NCBI RefSeq assembly: GCF_018736145.1
Contig: NZ_CP059997.1
Coordinates: 7,067,501-7,131,500, forward strand
Direction: 5' to 3'
From: Amycolatopsis sp. CA-230715
GTDB lineage: Bacteria > Actinomycetota > Actinomycetes > Mycobacteriales > Pseudonocardiaceae
Length of the DNA stretch: 64,000 nucleotides
The first letter of the stretch is position 1. Every line of letters begins with the position of its first letter. The notes under the pieces are model-generated. The model was not told the DNA's origin. It worked only from the letters and a program-made list of their open reading frames with translations, and did not search any database. Both the position numbers and the translations under genes were made by a program. Shown piece by piece: positions 1-7,749 of this stretch.

Positions 1-1
1 G

Positions 2-220
2 CAAGGGGTCGAACAAGGCACCGAACCGCTGCTCTTCGCGGCGACGAGCCCCGACGCGGTGCAGGGTGGTTACTACGGCCCCGGCGGGCGGTTCGGCCTC
101 GTCGGCCCCACGACCAGGCTCCGCCCCACGCGGCGCGCCATGGACGGGGCGGCGCGCGAGCGCCTGTGGGCCGAGGCCGAACGCCTCACCGGGGTCTCGC
201 TCGCGGCCGCCGTCCGCTGA
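2..220 (+). CDS. SDR-family oxidoreductase, C-terminal part (cut by window start)
   Basis: The frame is open from the first bases to a TGA at 218-220 and gives the last 72 residues of a protein. The segment contains LLFAATSPDA followed by GGYYGPGG and ends in a WAEAERLTGV-like helix. This is the usual C-terminus of actinobacterial retinol-dehydrogenase-like short-chain dehydrogenases, where a YYGP motif follows the substrate loop. The cofactor and active-site regions lie outside the window, so the substrate cannot be inferred. It ends tail-to-tail with the next gene, leaving only five bases between stop codons. A full-length relative lies at 31865-32791. Confidence 0.75.
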   Translation, partial: QGVEQGTEPLLFAATSPDAVQGGYYGPGGRFGLVGPTTRLRPTRRAMDGAARERLWAEAERLTGVSLAAAVR

Positions 221-225
221 TCCCG

Positions 226-999
226 TCATCCGGCCAGCCGGTGGACGTCGAGACCGGTCTGTCCCGGCTCGATTTCCGGGCGCAGCACGAGGTGTTCGTC
301 GTAGTCGCCCCCGTTCTGGTACCGGAACGGGATCGGCTCCTCCCACGGCAGCGCGACGAGCCGCTTCCGCAGCGCTTCGACGGCTTCGTCGTACTGCCGC
401 GCGGAAAACCGGTCCGCGCCGACGACGGCGAGCGGCGGGAGCACGGACATTCCGGCGTACCACAGGGTTCCGTGCTGGATCGGGAACAGCAGCCCGTCGA
501 GTTCGCCGTTCACCCCGCGCGGGCCGATCGTCGAAGCGGGCGCGCCGAGCGTCACGATGATCATGGCGCGCTTGCCGGCGAGCTTGCCTTCGCCGTAGCG
601 CAACGTGTTCCCGGTCTCGCGGTCCTGCACTCCGTAGGCCAGGCCCTTCACGAAGACGCGGTCGAACCAGCCCTTGAGGATCGCGGGCATTCCCGCCCAC
701 CACAGCGGGAACTGCAGGATCACGGCGTCGGCCCAGTCGAGCTTCTCCTGTTCGGCGCGGATGTCGTCGCTCAGCTCGCCTCGGTCGAACGCCTGGCGGG
801 ACCGAGAGCCGACGATGAGCCGGTCGGCCGGGTCGTGGGCGAAGTCGCCCGCGTCGACGACCGGGTTCCAGCCCATGGCGTACAGATCGGACAGTTCGTG
901 TTCGTGCCCGTGCTCCCGCAGCGTGCGGAGCCCTTCGGCGCGGAGCGCGCCGCTCAGGGACCGCTGTTCGGGATGGGCGAATATCCACAGCACCTTCAT
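226..999 (-). CDS. NAD(P)H-quinone oxidoreductase-like flavodoxin-fold protein
   Basis: A 257-residue protein starting MKVLWIFAHPEQRSLSGAL, the opening of the Flavodoxin_2 family (NQO1, MdaB/KefF-like): a first beta strand followed by the AHP..S phosphate loop that binds FMN/FAD. The centre carries FPLWWAGMPAILKGWFDRV, the conserved P-x-WW...P..LK.W.D segment that contacts the flavin. The family makes two-electron reductions of quinones in the cytoplasm using NAD(P)H. It is divergent from the GlxA-type regulator at 1071, with a 71-bp gap, so that regulator is a reasonable candidate controller (inference). Confidence 0.88.
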   Translation of the reverse strand: MKVLWIFAHPEQRSLSGALRAEGLRTLREHGHEHELSDLYAMGWNPVVDAGDFAHDPADRLIVGSRSRQAFDRGELSDDIRAEQEKLDWADAVILQFPLWWAGMPAILKGWFDRVFVKGLAYGVQDRETGNTLRYGEGKLAGKRAMIIVTLGAPASTIGPRGVNGELDGLLFPIQHGTLWYAGMSVLPPLAVVGADRFSARQYDEAVEALRKRLVALPWEEPIPFRYQNGGDYDEHLVLRPEIEPGQTGLDVHRLAG

Positions 1000-1070
1000 G
1001 CCTTCGAGGATGCGAGCGGCGGCCGCGCGCTTCCAGTGGCCGAAAAGACAACATGTGAAAGAATCGGGCC

Positions 1071-2072
1071 ATGACTGTTTTCGTGCATCCCGGGCGGCAC
1101 CGGGTCGCGGTCCTCGCCCGCGACGGCCTGCTGCCGATCGAGCTTGGCATCGTGCACCGCCTGTTCGGGCAGGCGGCCGATTCCGCCGGCGAACTCCTGT
1201 ACGAGGTCGTGACGTGCGGGCTCGCGCCGGGTTTCGTTTCGACGGACGCCGATTTCACGATCACCATCGAGCACGGTCCCGAAGCGCTCGGGGAGGCGGA
1301 CACCGTGGTCGTCCCGGCGTCGCAAGCGGACTACGCGGCGACCGGCGGCGACCTCGATCCCGAACTCGCGGACGCCTTCGCGCGGATCAAGCCGGGCACC
1401 AGGATCGCCTCGATCTGCACGGGCTCGTTCGTGCTCGCCGCGGCGGGCCTGCTCGACGGCCTGCGCGCGACCACGCACTGGAAGTCGTCGTGCCTCTTCC
1501 AGGAGTTGTACCCGCGCGTCGCGGTCGACCCCGACGTGCTCTACACCGACGAGGGCCGCGTGCTGACGTCGGCGGGTGTCGCTTCGGGGATCGACCTGTG
1601 CCTGCACATGATCCGGTGCGATCACGGTTCCGCGGTGGCCAACGACGTCGCGCGCGGGACCGTGGTGTCGCCGCACCGCGAAGGCGGGCAGGCGCAGTTC
1701 ATCCAGCGGCCGGTGCCGCAGCCGGAGGTGGCGTCCACCTCGGCGGCGCGCGCCTGGGCACTCGACCACCTCGACCGCCCGCTGACCCTGCGCGAGCTGG
1801 CGGATCGCGAGTCGATGAGCACCCGCACGTTCACGCGCCGGTTCCGCGAGGAGGTCGGCATGTCACCGGTGCAATGGCTTACCTTGCAACGGATCGAGCG
1901 CGCCCGGCGCCTGCTCGAGGACACCGGGCTGCCGATCGACAAGGTGGCCGAGGACGCCGGGTTCGGCACCGCCGCGTCGCTGCGGCAGCATTTCCAGGCA
2001 TCGCTCGGGGTTTCGCCGAGTGCCTACCGCTCGACGTTCCGCTACCGCGCCGCGGAGGCCAGTTCGGTGTGA
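1071..2072 (+). CDS. GlxA-family transcriptional regulator (DJ-1/PfpI plus AraC HTH)
   Basis: A 333-residue two-domain regulator. Residues about 10-175 form a DJ-1/PfpI (class I amidotransferase-like) domain with the nucleophile elbow ASICTGSFVLAAAGLLDG (Cys near 116). Residues about 220-325 carry two AraC helix-turn-helix units, including STRTFTRRFREEVGMSP and GFGTAASLRQHFQ. Members bind DNA near divergent genes and often sense small reactive or quaternary metabolites; the ligand here is unknown. The neighbouring quinone reductase is divergent. The last 31 bp overlap the end of the convergent monooxygenase gene. Confidence 0.9.
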   Translation: MTVFVHPGRHRVAVLARDGLLPIELGIVHRLFGQAADSAGELLYEVVTCGLAPGFVSTDADFTITIEHGPEALGEADTVVVPASQADYAATGGDLDPELADAFARIKPGTRIASICTGSFVLAAAGLLDGLRATTHWKSSCLFQELYPRVAVDPDVLYTDEGRVLTSAGVASGIDLCLHMIRCDHGSAVANDVARGTVVSPHREGGQAQFIQRPVPQPEVASTSAARAWALDHLDRPLTLRELADRESMSTRTFTRRFREEVGMSPVQWLTLQRIERARRLLEDTGLPIDKVAEDAGFGTAASLRQHFQASLGVSPSAYRSTFRYRAAEASSV

Positions 2073-3523
2073 CGGGGTGAGCCGTGCCAGCGGCGCAGGG
2101 CACTCTCGAGATCCGCACTGTCCAGATCCGCACTGTCCTGATCGGACGGTTCGTCGTGCGCGGCCCACGCCGTGTGGCCGTCGGGGCGGAGCAGCACGGC
2201 GCGGGGAGCGAGCCCGGATGCGCCGACCAGCGCGATCCGGTCGTGCCAGCCTTCCGCCAGGGAAAGGAAGGCGCGGTCTTCGGTGCGGTCGATCAGCACC
2301 CCTCGCCCGGACGTGAGCAAGGATGCCAGCCGCGTTTCGCCCTTGTTTGTCCACAGTGGAACGTCGCGCGCGAGGCGGCCGAGCAAGGGGTGTTCCGCGG
2401 AGAGATGCATCGGGTAGCGCGTGTCGAGACCGGTGAGGGTTTCGGTGAACGCCCTGTTCCCGCCGGGATGGCTCGCGACGCGAGTCAGCAGTTCGACCAG
2501 CGGCGCCAGCCGGCCGTCGGGTTCGCCGAGGAGAACCTGCGCGCGGGTGCTCGCCAGCAACTGGACGCCCACCGCGTGGCGTTCCTCGTGGTAGCTCGCG
2601 AGCAAGCCCTCCGGCGCGTCGCCCCTGACCGTCGCGGCGAGCTTCCAGCCGAGGTTGAACGCGTCGTCGAGCGCGACGTTGACGCCGATCGCGCCTGCGG
2701 GCGGGTGGATGTGCGCGGCGTCGCCGGCGAGGATCACGCGACCCTTCACGTACTGCTCGGCCTGCCGCGCCGCGTTGCCGAAACGGGTGAGCCAGCGCGG
2801 CGCGCGTACCGCGACGTGCCGCCCGAGCGCGCGGTCGAGCGCGGCTTGGAAGCGTTGGAGGGTAACGGGTTCGTCGCGGTCCGGTTCGGGGTCCTCGGTG
2901 ACGATCCGGACGTAGCCGGGCCGGGGAATGGTGAACACGGATCCCGTCATCCCGAACGGCAGCGCGCCTTCTTCTGCCAGTTCGACGTCGCCGAGCAGGG
3001 TGAACCGGGTCGACGCGGTGCCGGGGAAGGCGATACCCGCGCTCTTGCGAACGTCGCTGCGCCCGCCGTCGCAGCCCACCACGTACTCGGCGCGGATCCG
3101 GTACCCGGTGCCGACGTGCACGGTCACGCCGTCGTCGTCCTGGTCGAGCCCGGCGAACGCGTGCCCGCGCCGGATGTCGGCACCTAGTTCGATGGCGCGT
3201 TCTTCCAGGATTTCCTCGACCCTGGTCTGCGGAATGCCGAGCGAGAACGGATGATCCGTCGCGGTACCCGCCAGGTCGAGCGTCACCGGCAGCCCGGAGA
3301 ACGCGGCGTGCCCGACCTGCCAGCCCTCGTCGACGAACCGCCGGTCGAGCCCGCGCCGCGCGAGGAGGTCGAGCGCGCGGGCGTTGAGGTTGAACCCGCG
3401 GCAGAATCCCGGGTGTTCGGCGTGCCGCTCCAGCACCACGGTGTCGATCCCGGCGAGGCGGAGTTCGGCGGCCAGCAGCAGCCCGGCCGGTCCGGCGCCG
3501 ACGATCACGACTCGGCCCGTCAC
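2042..3523 (-). CDS. FAD-dependent aromatic-ring monooxygenase (PheA/TfdB type)
   Basis: A 493-residue FAD_binding_3 flavoprotein. The N-terminus has the dinucleotide motif GAGPAGLLLAAE (residues 9-20) and the ERH acidic end of the second strand. The GD motif VILAGDAAHIHPPAGAIG is in the middle, followed by NVALDDAFNLGWKLA. The C-terminal domain, about residues 370-490, is the thioredoxin-like extension seen in class A hydroxylases of phenols and polyketide aromatics. The GTG start at 3521-3523 overlaps the stop of the upstream PadR gene in a GTGA, so the two are probably co-translated. The frame stays open upstream to 5155, but that extension covers the PadR and VOC genes and is rejected. 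The natural substrate is unknown. Confidence 0.88.
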   Translation of the reverse strand: MTGRVVIVGAGPAGLLLAAELRLAGIDTVVLERHAEHPGFCRGFNLNARALDLLARRGLDRRFVDEGWQVGHAAFSGLPVTLDLAGTATDHPFSLGIPQTRVEEILEERAIELGADIRRGHAFAGLDQDDDGVTVHVGTGYRIRAEYVVGCDGGRSDVRKSAGIAFPGTASTRFTLLGDVELAEEGALPFGMTGSVFTIPRPGYVRIVTEDPEPDRDEPVTLQRFQAALDRALGRHVAVRAPRWLTRFGNAARQAEQYVKGRVILAGDAAHIHPPAGAIGVNVALDDAFNLGWKLAATVRGDAPEGLLASYHEERHAVGVQLLASTRAQVLLGEPDGRLAPLVELLTRVASHPGGNRAFTETLTGLDTRYPMHLSAEHPLLGRLARDVPLWTNKGETRLASLLTSGRGVLIDRTEDRAFLSLAEGWHDRIALVGASGLAPRAVLLRPDGHTAWAAHDEPSDQDSADLDSADLESALRRWHGSPRHTELASAAR

Positions 3524-4137
3524 GGTGCTTCCCCCTCGGTCCAGGTCCAGCCTTCCTCGGTGCGCTCGACGATCGGCCAGGCCAGCGAGCCGTCGCGGAT
3601 CTCCTCCGCCGTCCTGCGCGTCCAGTCCAATTCGGACTCCAAGGCGTGCAGTTGGTACTCGGCCTCGATCATGAACAGGCGGGGGACCAGGCCCGCGCCG
3701 ACCGTGTCCGCCAGCGCGGCTTCGGTTTCCTCGATGCGCTGGACGAGGTGCTCGGCTCGCTCGGTCAACGCCGCCGCGGCCCGCTCGGCACCCAGCGCGC
3801 CGAGGTAGGACACGGCGGCGACGAACTTCGGGTACTCGGCGACCGGTTCTCGCACCAGCTCGTCGAGCCAGGCGACGAACTCCTCGTGCCCGAGCTCGGT
3901 GTGCCGGTAGACCGTCCGCTCCGGGCGCTTGCCGTCCTTCACGGTTTCCTGCGGCTCGATCCACCCGTGCCGGACGAGCGCGCCGATCGTGTCGTAGAGC
4001 GAGCCCGTGGTGATCTTGAAGCTGCTGCCCTTGCCGCGTTCCCGCAGCGTGGCAGCGATTTCGTAGGGGTGCATCGCGCTCTCGTGCAGCAGTCCCAGCA
4101 CGGCGAGCGCGAGCGTGTTGGTGATCTTCTTTCGCAT
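3520..4137 (-). CDS. PadR-family transcriptional regulator
   Basis: A 205-residue protein. The N-terminal winged helix includes LALAVLGLLHESAMHPYEI and SFKITTGSLYDTIGALVRHG, the standard PadR DNA-binding segment. The C-terminal half, rich in leucine and glutamate, matches the helical dimerisation domain of the longer PadR subfamily. It is the first gene of a two-gene unit with the monooxygenase and overlaps it by 4 bp. A 16-bp dyad lies 14 bp upstream of its ATG on a TATAGT-like element, so autorepression and ligand-induced expression of the monooxygenase are likely (inference). Confidence 0.9.
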   Translation of the reverse strand: MRKKITNTLALAVLGLLHESAMHPYEIAATLRERGKGSSFKITTGSLYDTIGALVRHGWIEPQETVKDGKRPERTVYRHTELGHEEFVAWLDELVREPVAEYPKFVAAVSYLGALGAERAAAALTERAEHLVQRIEETEAALADTVGAGLVPRLFMIEAEYQLHALESELDWTRRTAEEIRDGSLAWPIVERTEEGWTWTEGEAP

Positions 4138-4150
4138 GGTCGCTCCCTAT

Positions 4151-4166
4151 TAGTCGGGTCCGACTA
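4151..4166. promoter_or_regulatory. Probable PadR operator overlapping promoter
   Basis: TAGTCGG-GT-CCGACTA is a dyad with perfect 7-bp arms and a 2-bp centre, immediately upstream of the PadR start. Read on the minus strand it abuts TATATAGT, a plausible -10 region. Bound protein would block transcription of PadR and the monooxygenase. The site is seen directly; its binding by PadR is inferred from position. Confidence 0.6.
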
Positions 4167-4226
4167 TATAGATATTTCGCCGGAGATGTCGAGCACGGGG
4201 GAGCGGCTACTACGTCCTGGGTGAGA

Positions 4227-4245
4227 GGCCCTCGCGCCGAGGGCC
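4227..4245. promoter_or_regulatory. Hairpin in 5' leader of the DHFR-fold gene
   Basis: GGCCCTCG-CGC-CGAGGGCC is a perfect inverted repeat with 8-bp arms and a 3-base loop, ending 19 bases before the ATG at 4265 and before its GAGGAG ribosome-binding site. It could insulate the gene from the divergent PadR promoter or stabilise the mRNA 5' end. Function is not shown by sequence. Confidence 0.4.
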
Positions 4246-4264
4246 GGAACCGAGGAGAACCACG

Positions 4265-4840
4265 ATGCGTAAGCTGGCAGCGGGCCTGTTCATGTCGCTC
4301 GACGGTGTCGTCGAGAGCCCGGGGGACTGGACCGGCCCGTACTTCACCGACGAGATGGCCGAGGGCATCGCCGAGGGGATCAAGGGCGCGGACGCGGTGC
4401 TGATGGGCACCACCACGTACCGGATCTTCGCCGAGATGTGGCCAGCCCAAGGGGAGAGCAACCCGATGGCGGCCTTTCTCAACCGCACGCCGAAGTACGT
4501 CGTGTCGAGCACACTGGACACAGTGGACTGGGAGAATTCGGTGCTGGTGAAGGGAAATCTCGTCGACGCGGTCACCGAGCTGAAGGAGTGCGACGGCGGG
4601 GACATCAGGGTGCCCGGCAGCCCGAGGCTCGTGCGCTCCCTGCTCGTCGCCGGGTTGCTCGACCGGCTCGACCTGACCGTGTGCCCGGTCGTGGTCGGCG
4701 GCGGGCTGAGGTTGTTCGACGACGTGGTGGCCGGAACCGAACTCGAACTCCTCGCCTCGACGGCGTCGGCGACCGGGGCGGTCGGCCTCAGCTACCGGCT
4801 GGCTGCCACAACTCGACCCGATTGCCCTCGGGATCGGTGA
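4265..4840 (+). CDS. Dihydrofolate-reductase-fold protein (RibD C-terminal domain)
   Basis: A 191-residue protein of the RibD_C / YyaP-like DHFR family. Motifs seen are LAAGLFMSLDGVVESP at the N-terminus, DAVLMGTTTYRIF (the MGR/MGTTTY nucleotide-binding stretch), DIRVPGSPRLVRSLLVAG and DLTVCPVVVGGGLRLF. The family binds NADPH in a Rossmann-like fold; most stand-alone members have no assigned substrate. The ATG at 4265 follows a clear CGAGGAGAACC ribosome-binding site. Its 3' end overlaps the convergent VOC gene by 53 bp. Confidence 0.88.
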   Translation: MRKLAAGLFMSLDGVVESPGDWTGPYFTDEMAEGIAEGIKGADAVLMGTTTYRIFAEMWPAQGESNPMAAFLNRTPKYVVSSTLDTVDWENSVLVKGNLVDAVTELKECDGGDIRVPGSPRLVRSLLVAGLLDRLDLTVCPVVVGGGLRLFDDVVAGTELELLASTASATGAVGLSYRLAATTRPDCPRDR

Positions 4841-5147
4841 CCCAGCCGAACCGGCCGACCCCGGCCATGTCCTGCGTCCCGTCGGACACGTCCGCGCCCT
4901 TGGCGCGCAACTGCGCGAGCATCGCGTCCAGGTCGCGGACCCGGAAGTTGAGCATGACCTGCTGCGCGCGGGACCCGAAGTAGTCGGTTCCCGACTCGAA
5001 CGCGGCGAACACGGTCGGCCCGGTTTCCTGGTGCCACAGTCCGTCGCCGTCGGCGTCGAGGCCGAGGCATTCGCGGTACCAGGCGCCGAGTGCCGCCGGA
5101 TCCGCGGCGCGCAGGAAGTACCCGCCGATTCCCAGCACACGTTCCAT
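4788..5147 (-). CDS. VOC (glyoxalase/bleomycin-resistance) family protein
   Basis: A 119-residue single VOC domain: RVLGIGGYFLRAADPAALGAWYRECLGL, the opening beta-alpha-beta unit, and VTDPEGNRVELWQP at the end with the C-terminal metal-ligand Glu. Members are small metal-dependent dioxygenases, isomerases or drug-binding proteins that dimerise to make the active site; no substrate can be assigned. The ATG at 5145-5147 is chosen because the family starts directly at the first beta strand. The longer frame upstream is basic low-complexity sequence. Confidence 0.85.
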   Translation of the reverse strand: MERVLGIGGYFLRAADPAALGAWYRECLGLDADGDGLWHQETGPTVFAAFESGTDYFGSRAQQVMLNFRVRDLDAMLAQLRAKGADVSDGTQDMAGVGRFGWVTDPEGNRVELWQPAGS

Positions 5148-5324
5148 CCCGCCATGGTGCCAGCCCGGCCACCGGTTCGGCGCCGCGCGCGGTGAACCGT
5201 GACCTCCGCGCCCGGGACGGCTCCGAACCCGTACGAGAAGTCCCTTTCGTACGCCTGGGGGAGCCCCTGATTTCAACATTACCGCGGTGCACCGACAGTT
5301 TCCGGGCTCGGTCTTCGCGCGGTA

Positions 5325-5798
5325 TCAGCCCGCGACGATGTTCGCCGGGTGCCGGTCCCGCACGGCACCCAGTTCGATGCCGTGTTCGAGCAGTGCTTTC
5401 AGCGCGCACAGTGCGATGGTGAAGCCGCCCGTCGAGTCGCGGACGTGCTGCACGAGATCGTCGCCGGTGCCGGTGGCGCCGGTTTCGGTGACCTCGACGA
5501 AGGTCGAACCGCCTTCCCAGGGTGTGAAGCGCAGTTCCACCGTCATGGTCTCGTTCCAGCGGAAGACGATCCGGCGGTCCTCCTCGATTTCGAGCACCGT
5601 CACGTCGGCGTGCGCGCCGTACATTTCCCAGTCCCAGCGCACCCGTGCGCCGGCCACCAGTTCGCCGCTGCTCTTGGTGAACCAGAACCGGGTGGTGATC
5701 GCGGGATCGGCGAAGGCCCGGAACGCCTCGTTCGGCGGGCGGCGGATGAGCATCGCCGTGTGGACGGCGGGTGCCTCGGTCAGCTCCAAAGTGGACAT
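5325..5798 (-). CDS. SRPBCC-family protein (AHSA1-like)
   Basis: A 157-residue START/Bet v1-fold protein: AMLIRRPPNEAFRAFADPAITTRFWFTKSSG, then VRWDWEMYGAHADVTVLEIEEDRRIVFRW, and the C-terminal helix GFTIALCALKALLEHGIEL. AHSA1-type proteins bind hydrophobic ligands or act with a neighbouring ArsR regulator. The ATG at 5796-5798 has a CAGGAGG site upstream. It lies 17 bp downstream of the ArsR-SRPBCC fusion gene on the same strand, so the two form an operon. Confidence 0.85.
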   Translation of the reverse strand: MSTLELTEAPAVHTAMLIRRPPNEAFRAFADPAITTRFWFTKSSGELVAGARVRWDWEMYGAHADVTVLEIEEDRRIVFRWNETMTVELRFTPWEGGSTFVEVTETGATGTGDDLVQHVRDSTGGFTIALCALKALLEHGIELGAVRDRHPANIVAG

Positions 5799-5815
5799 TT
5801 GTTCCTCCTGGTGGG

Positions 5816-6598
5816 TCAGGACCGCAGCGGCTTGCCGGTTTCGAGCAGGGTCTTGAGGCTGGCCAGCAGAGCGGGCCAGCCCTGCGAGATCATGGTCCGC
5901 AGCGTGCTGCCCTCGTCGAAGTTCCCGTGCACGACCGTGAGCTTCACCGAACCCTCCTGGGGTTCGATGTCGAAGGAGACCGTGGAGCGGCGCTCGGCGG
6001 CCAGCTTCGCGAGCACGTCCTCGCCCACGCCCGCGTTGTCGGCCCATTCCTTCGTGAACGTGTGCCAGGCGTAGACGAGTCGTTCGTACGGCTTCGACTC
6101 GAGCACGACCTGCTCCTCGTCGCCGGTCCGCCCGTTGTCCGACCAGGTCATGGGCGAGCCTTCCGCCCAGTCGGATTCGATTTCGAGCCCCCAGTACTGG
6201 CGCGTGAAGGCCGGGTCGGTGAGCGCCCGCCACAGCTGCTCCGGGGTGGTGTCGATGTAGGTGGTATAGACGAAGTCGTTGTCGCTCAAGGGTTTCTGCT
6301 CCAATGCTTGCTTCAGGTCGGCGAGCGCGCGCACCCGCTTGCGGTCGTACTGGTTGATCCAGCGTTCGGCGATGGCGTTGATCGGCTCGGCGTTGACGTA
6401 GTGCAGCTTTTCCCTGCCGCGCCACACCGTGGTCACCAGGTTGGCCGCGGCCAGCACGGCGAGGTGCTTGCTGACGGACTGGCGCGCCATGTCCATACCG
6501 GCGCACAGCTCGCGCAGGGTCTGCCCGCTGTTCGCGTTCAGGCTGTCGAGCAGCAGGCGCCTGCTGGGGTCGGCCAGCGCCCGGAACACCTCGTCCAT
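5816..6598 (-). CDS. ArsR-type HTH fused to an AHSA1/SRPBCC domain
   Basis: A 260-residue protein. Residues 1-95 form an ArsR winged helix (DEVFRALADPSRRLLLDSL, LRELCAGMDMARQSVSKHLAVL, ANLVTTVWRGREKLHYVN) without the classic metal-binding Cys pair. Residues 110-255 form an SRPBCC domain (VYTTYIDTTPEQLWRALTDPAFTRQYWG). Joining regulator and ligand-binding fold in one chain suggests direct sensing of a hydrophobic ligand (inference). Two dyads forming a larger inverted repeat lie immediately upstream. It is followed by a second, stand-alone SRPBCC gene. Confidence 0.88.
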   Translation of the reverse strand: MDEVFRALADPSRRLLLDSLNANSGQTLRELCAGMDMARQSVSKHLAVLAAANLVTTVWRGREKLHYVNAEPINAIAERWINQYDRKRVRALADLKQALEQKPLSDNDFVYTTYIDTTPEQLWRALTDPAFTRQYWGLEIESDWAEGSPMTWSDNGRTGDEEQVVLESKPYERLVYAWHTFTKEWADNAGVGEDVLAKLAAERRSTVSFDIEPQEGSVKLTVVHGNFDEGSTLRTMISQGWPALLASLKTLLETGKPLRS

Positions 6599-6610
6599 CG
6601 CACCCTTCCT

Positions 6611-6664
6611 GACATGCAGCCGTCCGGCTGCCTTTCACGATAGGCAGCCAACCGGCTGCATGTC
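6611..6664. promoter_or_regulatory. Double-dyad operator upstream of the ArsR-SRPBCC gene
   Basis: Two palindromes occur 28 bp apart centre to centre: GCAGCCG-TC-CGGCTGC (6616-6631) and GCAGCC-AACC-GGCTGC (6644-6659). The outer 12-mers GACATGCAGCCG and CGGCTGCATGTC (6611-6622, 6653-6664) are perfect inverted copies. The block begins 13 bp upstream of the start codon. This is what a dimeric ArsR repressor with two sites would need; binding is inferred. Confidence 0.6.
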
Positions 6665-6684
6665 AAATCTCGGGCGGCTTGGTG

Positions 6685-7000
6685 CCCCGAAGGTGGCCTT
6701 CGGGGCGTCTGGCGCCACTTTCCTCCCTCTCGTGGAGGGCGGGCTCTGGTTGCAGGTGCCCTGAAGGTGGCTTTCGGGGCGCTGGATTCCCCGAAGGTCA
6801 CTTTCGGGGCACGCGACAGCCTGCTGCGGGCTCGCGCGGGTGGCGGGATTGTGGTGCGAGGGCCGAGTTCGCGGCGTCTACCGCCCCGAAGGCCACCCTC
6901 GGGGACACGCACAGGTCGGCACCCCGCTGCGAGGGCCGAGATCGTGACGCTCAGCGCCCCACGAGGAGCTTCGGCGACGCCCGCGGCCCGGAACATCTTC
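6685..7000. repeat. Intergenic composite repeat block (palindromic CCCCGAAGG elements)
   Basis: The gap between the ArsR and kinase genes holds no convincing gene. It contains four copies of a 21-bp palindromic core of the type CCCCGAAGGTGGCCTTCGGGG (6685-6705, about 6759-6779, 6789-6809, 6884-6904). The spacers are themselves repeated elsewhere: the stretch from about 6685 to 6970 reads as a diverged direct copy of 46788-47095. The cores could form hairpins and act as terminators. Confidence 0.8.
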
Positions 7001-7015
7001 CGCGGCCCGCCGGGG

Positions 7016-7732
7016 TCACTCCGACCGGAAAGTCGCTTGTGGACGGTCGAAGACGCGGTTGTCGATCACCACGTCGACCCGGCCGCGCGGATCCGCTTCG
7101 GCGAGGTAGATCCGCTCGGCCACCAGGTAGCGGTCGCGATGGATGGCCTCGGCGTTCGAACCCGCCCAGTTCTGGTCGCGCACCGCGCCCCGTGCGACGG
7201 AAAGGTCGCCGTCGATCTCGATCCACACGCGGTAGTCCCAGTAGCGGTCGATCTCCGGCCGGAACGCGAACACCCCGTCGACGATGAGCACCGCGTCCTC
7301 GGCCGCCTCGACGCGTTCGGCGCTGTGGTCGATCTGGGTGAACGGGTCACGCAGGCACAGCGCGCAGCTCCCGGTGCCTTCCGGCCCGGCGGGGGCCAGC
7401 AGCAACTCCGCTGCGGCGGAGTAGTCGTATGCGTTGCGGTAGTAGCCTTCCCCGGACTCGCGGTCGTAGAGATGCCTGTCGCGCCACGGTTTCTTGAAAT
7501 CGTCGAGGCACGAGCGGAGTACCGGTCTGCCCGCTTGCGCGATGCGCTCGCCGAGCTCGTGTCCGAAGCTCGTCTTGCCCGCCGCGGTGAACCCGTCGAT
7601 ACCGACGCGGAGCCGGTTTTCGCCCAGCGCCAGCACCCTCGCCGCGATTTCGGCGACGAGCGCGTCCCGCTCGGGGCCGCCCGGTGGCGGAATCGGTTGC
7701 TGCCACGTCGATACCGAGCGTCGCACCGCCAT
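7016..7732 (-). CDS. Uridine kinase-like P-loop protein
   Basis: A 238-residue P-loop protein with Walker A GIDGFTAAGKTSF (residues about 44-56), CLDDFKKPWRDRHLYDRES (the lid/substrate segment of uridine/phosphoribulokinase relatives) and VLIVDGVFAFRPEIDRYWD, the Walker B-like strand with DGVF. The C-terminus keeps RDRYLVAERIYLAEADPR. The family phosphorylates nucleosides or related small molecules with ATP; stand-alone actinobacterial members have no assigned substrate. The ATG at 7730-7732 leaves a 17-bp gap to the methyltransferase gene behind it on the same strand. Confidence 0.82.
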   Translation of the reverse strand: MAVRRSVSTWQQPIPPPGGPERDALVAEIAARVLALGENRLRVGIDGFTAAGKTSFGHELGERIAQAGRPVLRSCLDDFKKPWRDRHLYDRESGEGYYRNAYDYSAAAELLLAPAGPEGTGSCALCLRDPFTQIDHSAERVEAAEDAVLIVDGVFAFRPEIDRYWDYRVWIEIDGDLSVARGAVRDQNWAGSNAEAIHRDRYLVAERIYLAEADPRGRVDVVIDNRVFDRPQATFRSE

Positions 7733-7749
7733 GGCCCGAGTATGCCCGA

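Noticed and set aside
2042..5155. A 1037-codon open frame on the minus strand
   Set aside because: Only the last 493 codons (from GTG 3523) encode a recognisable monooxygenase; the upstream part is antisense or out of frame to the PadR, DHFR-fold and VOC genes.
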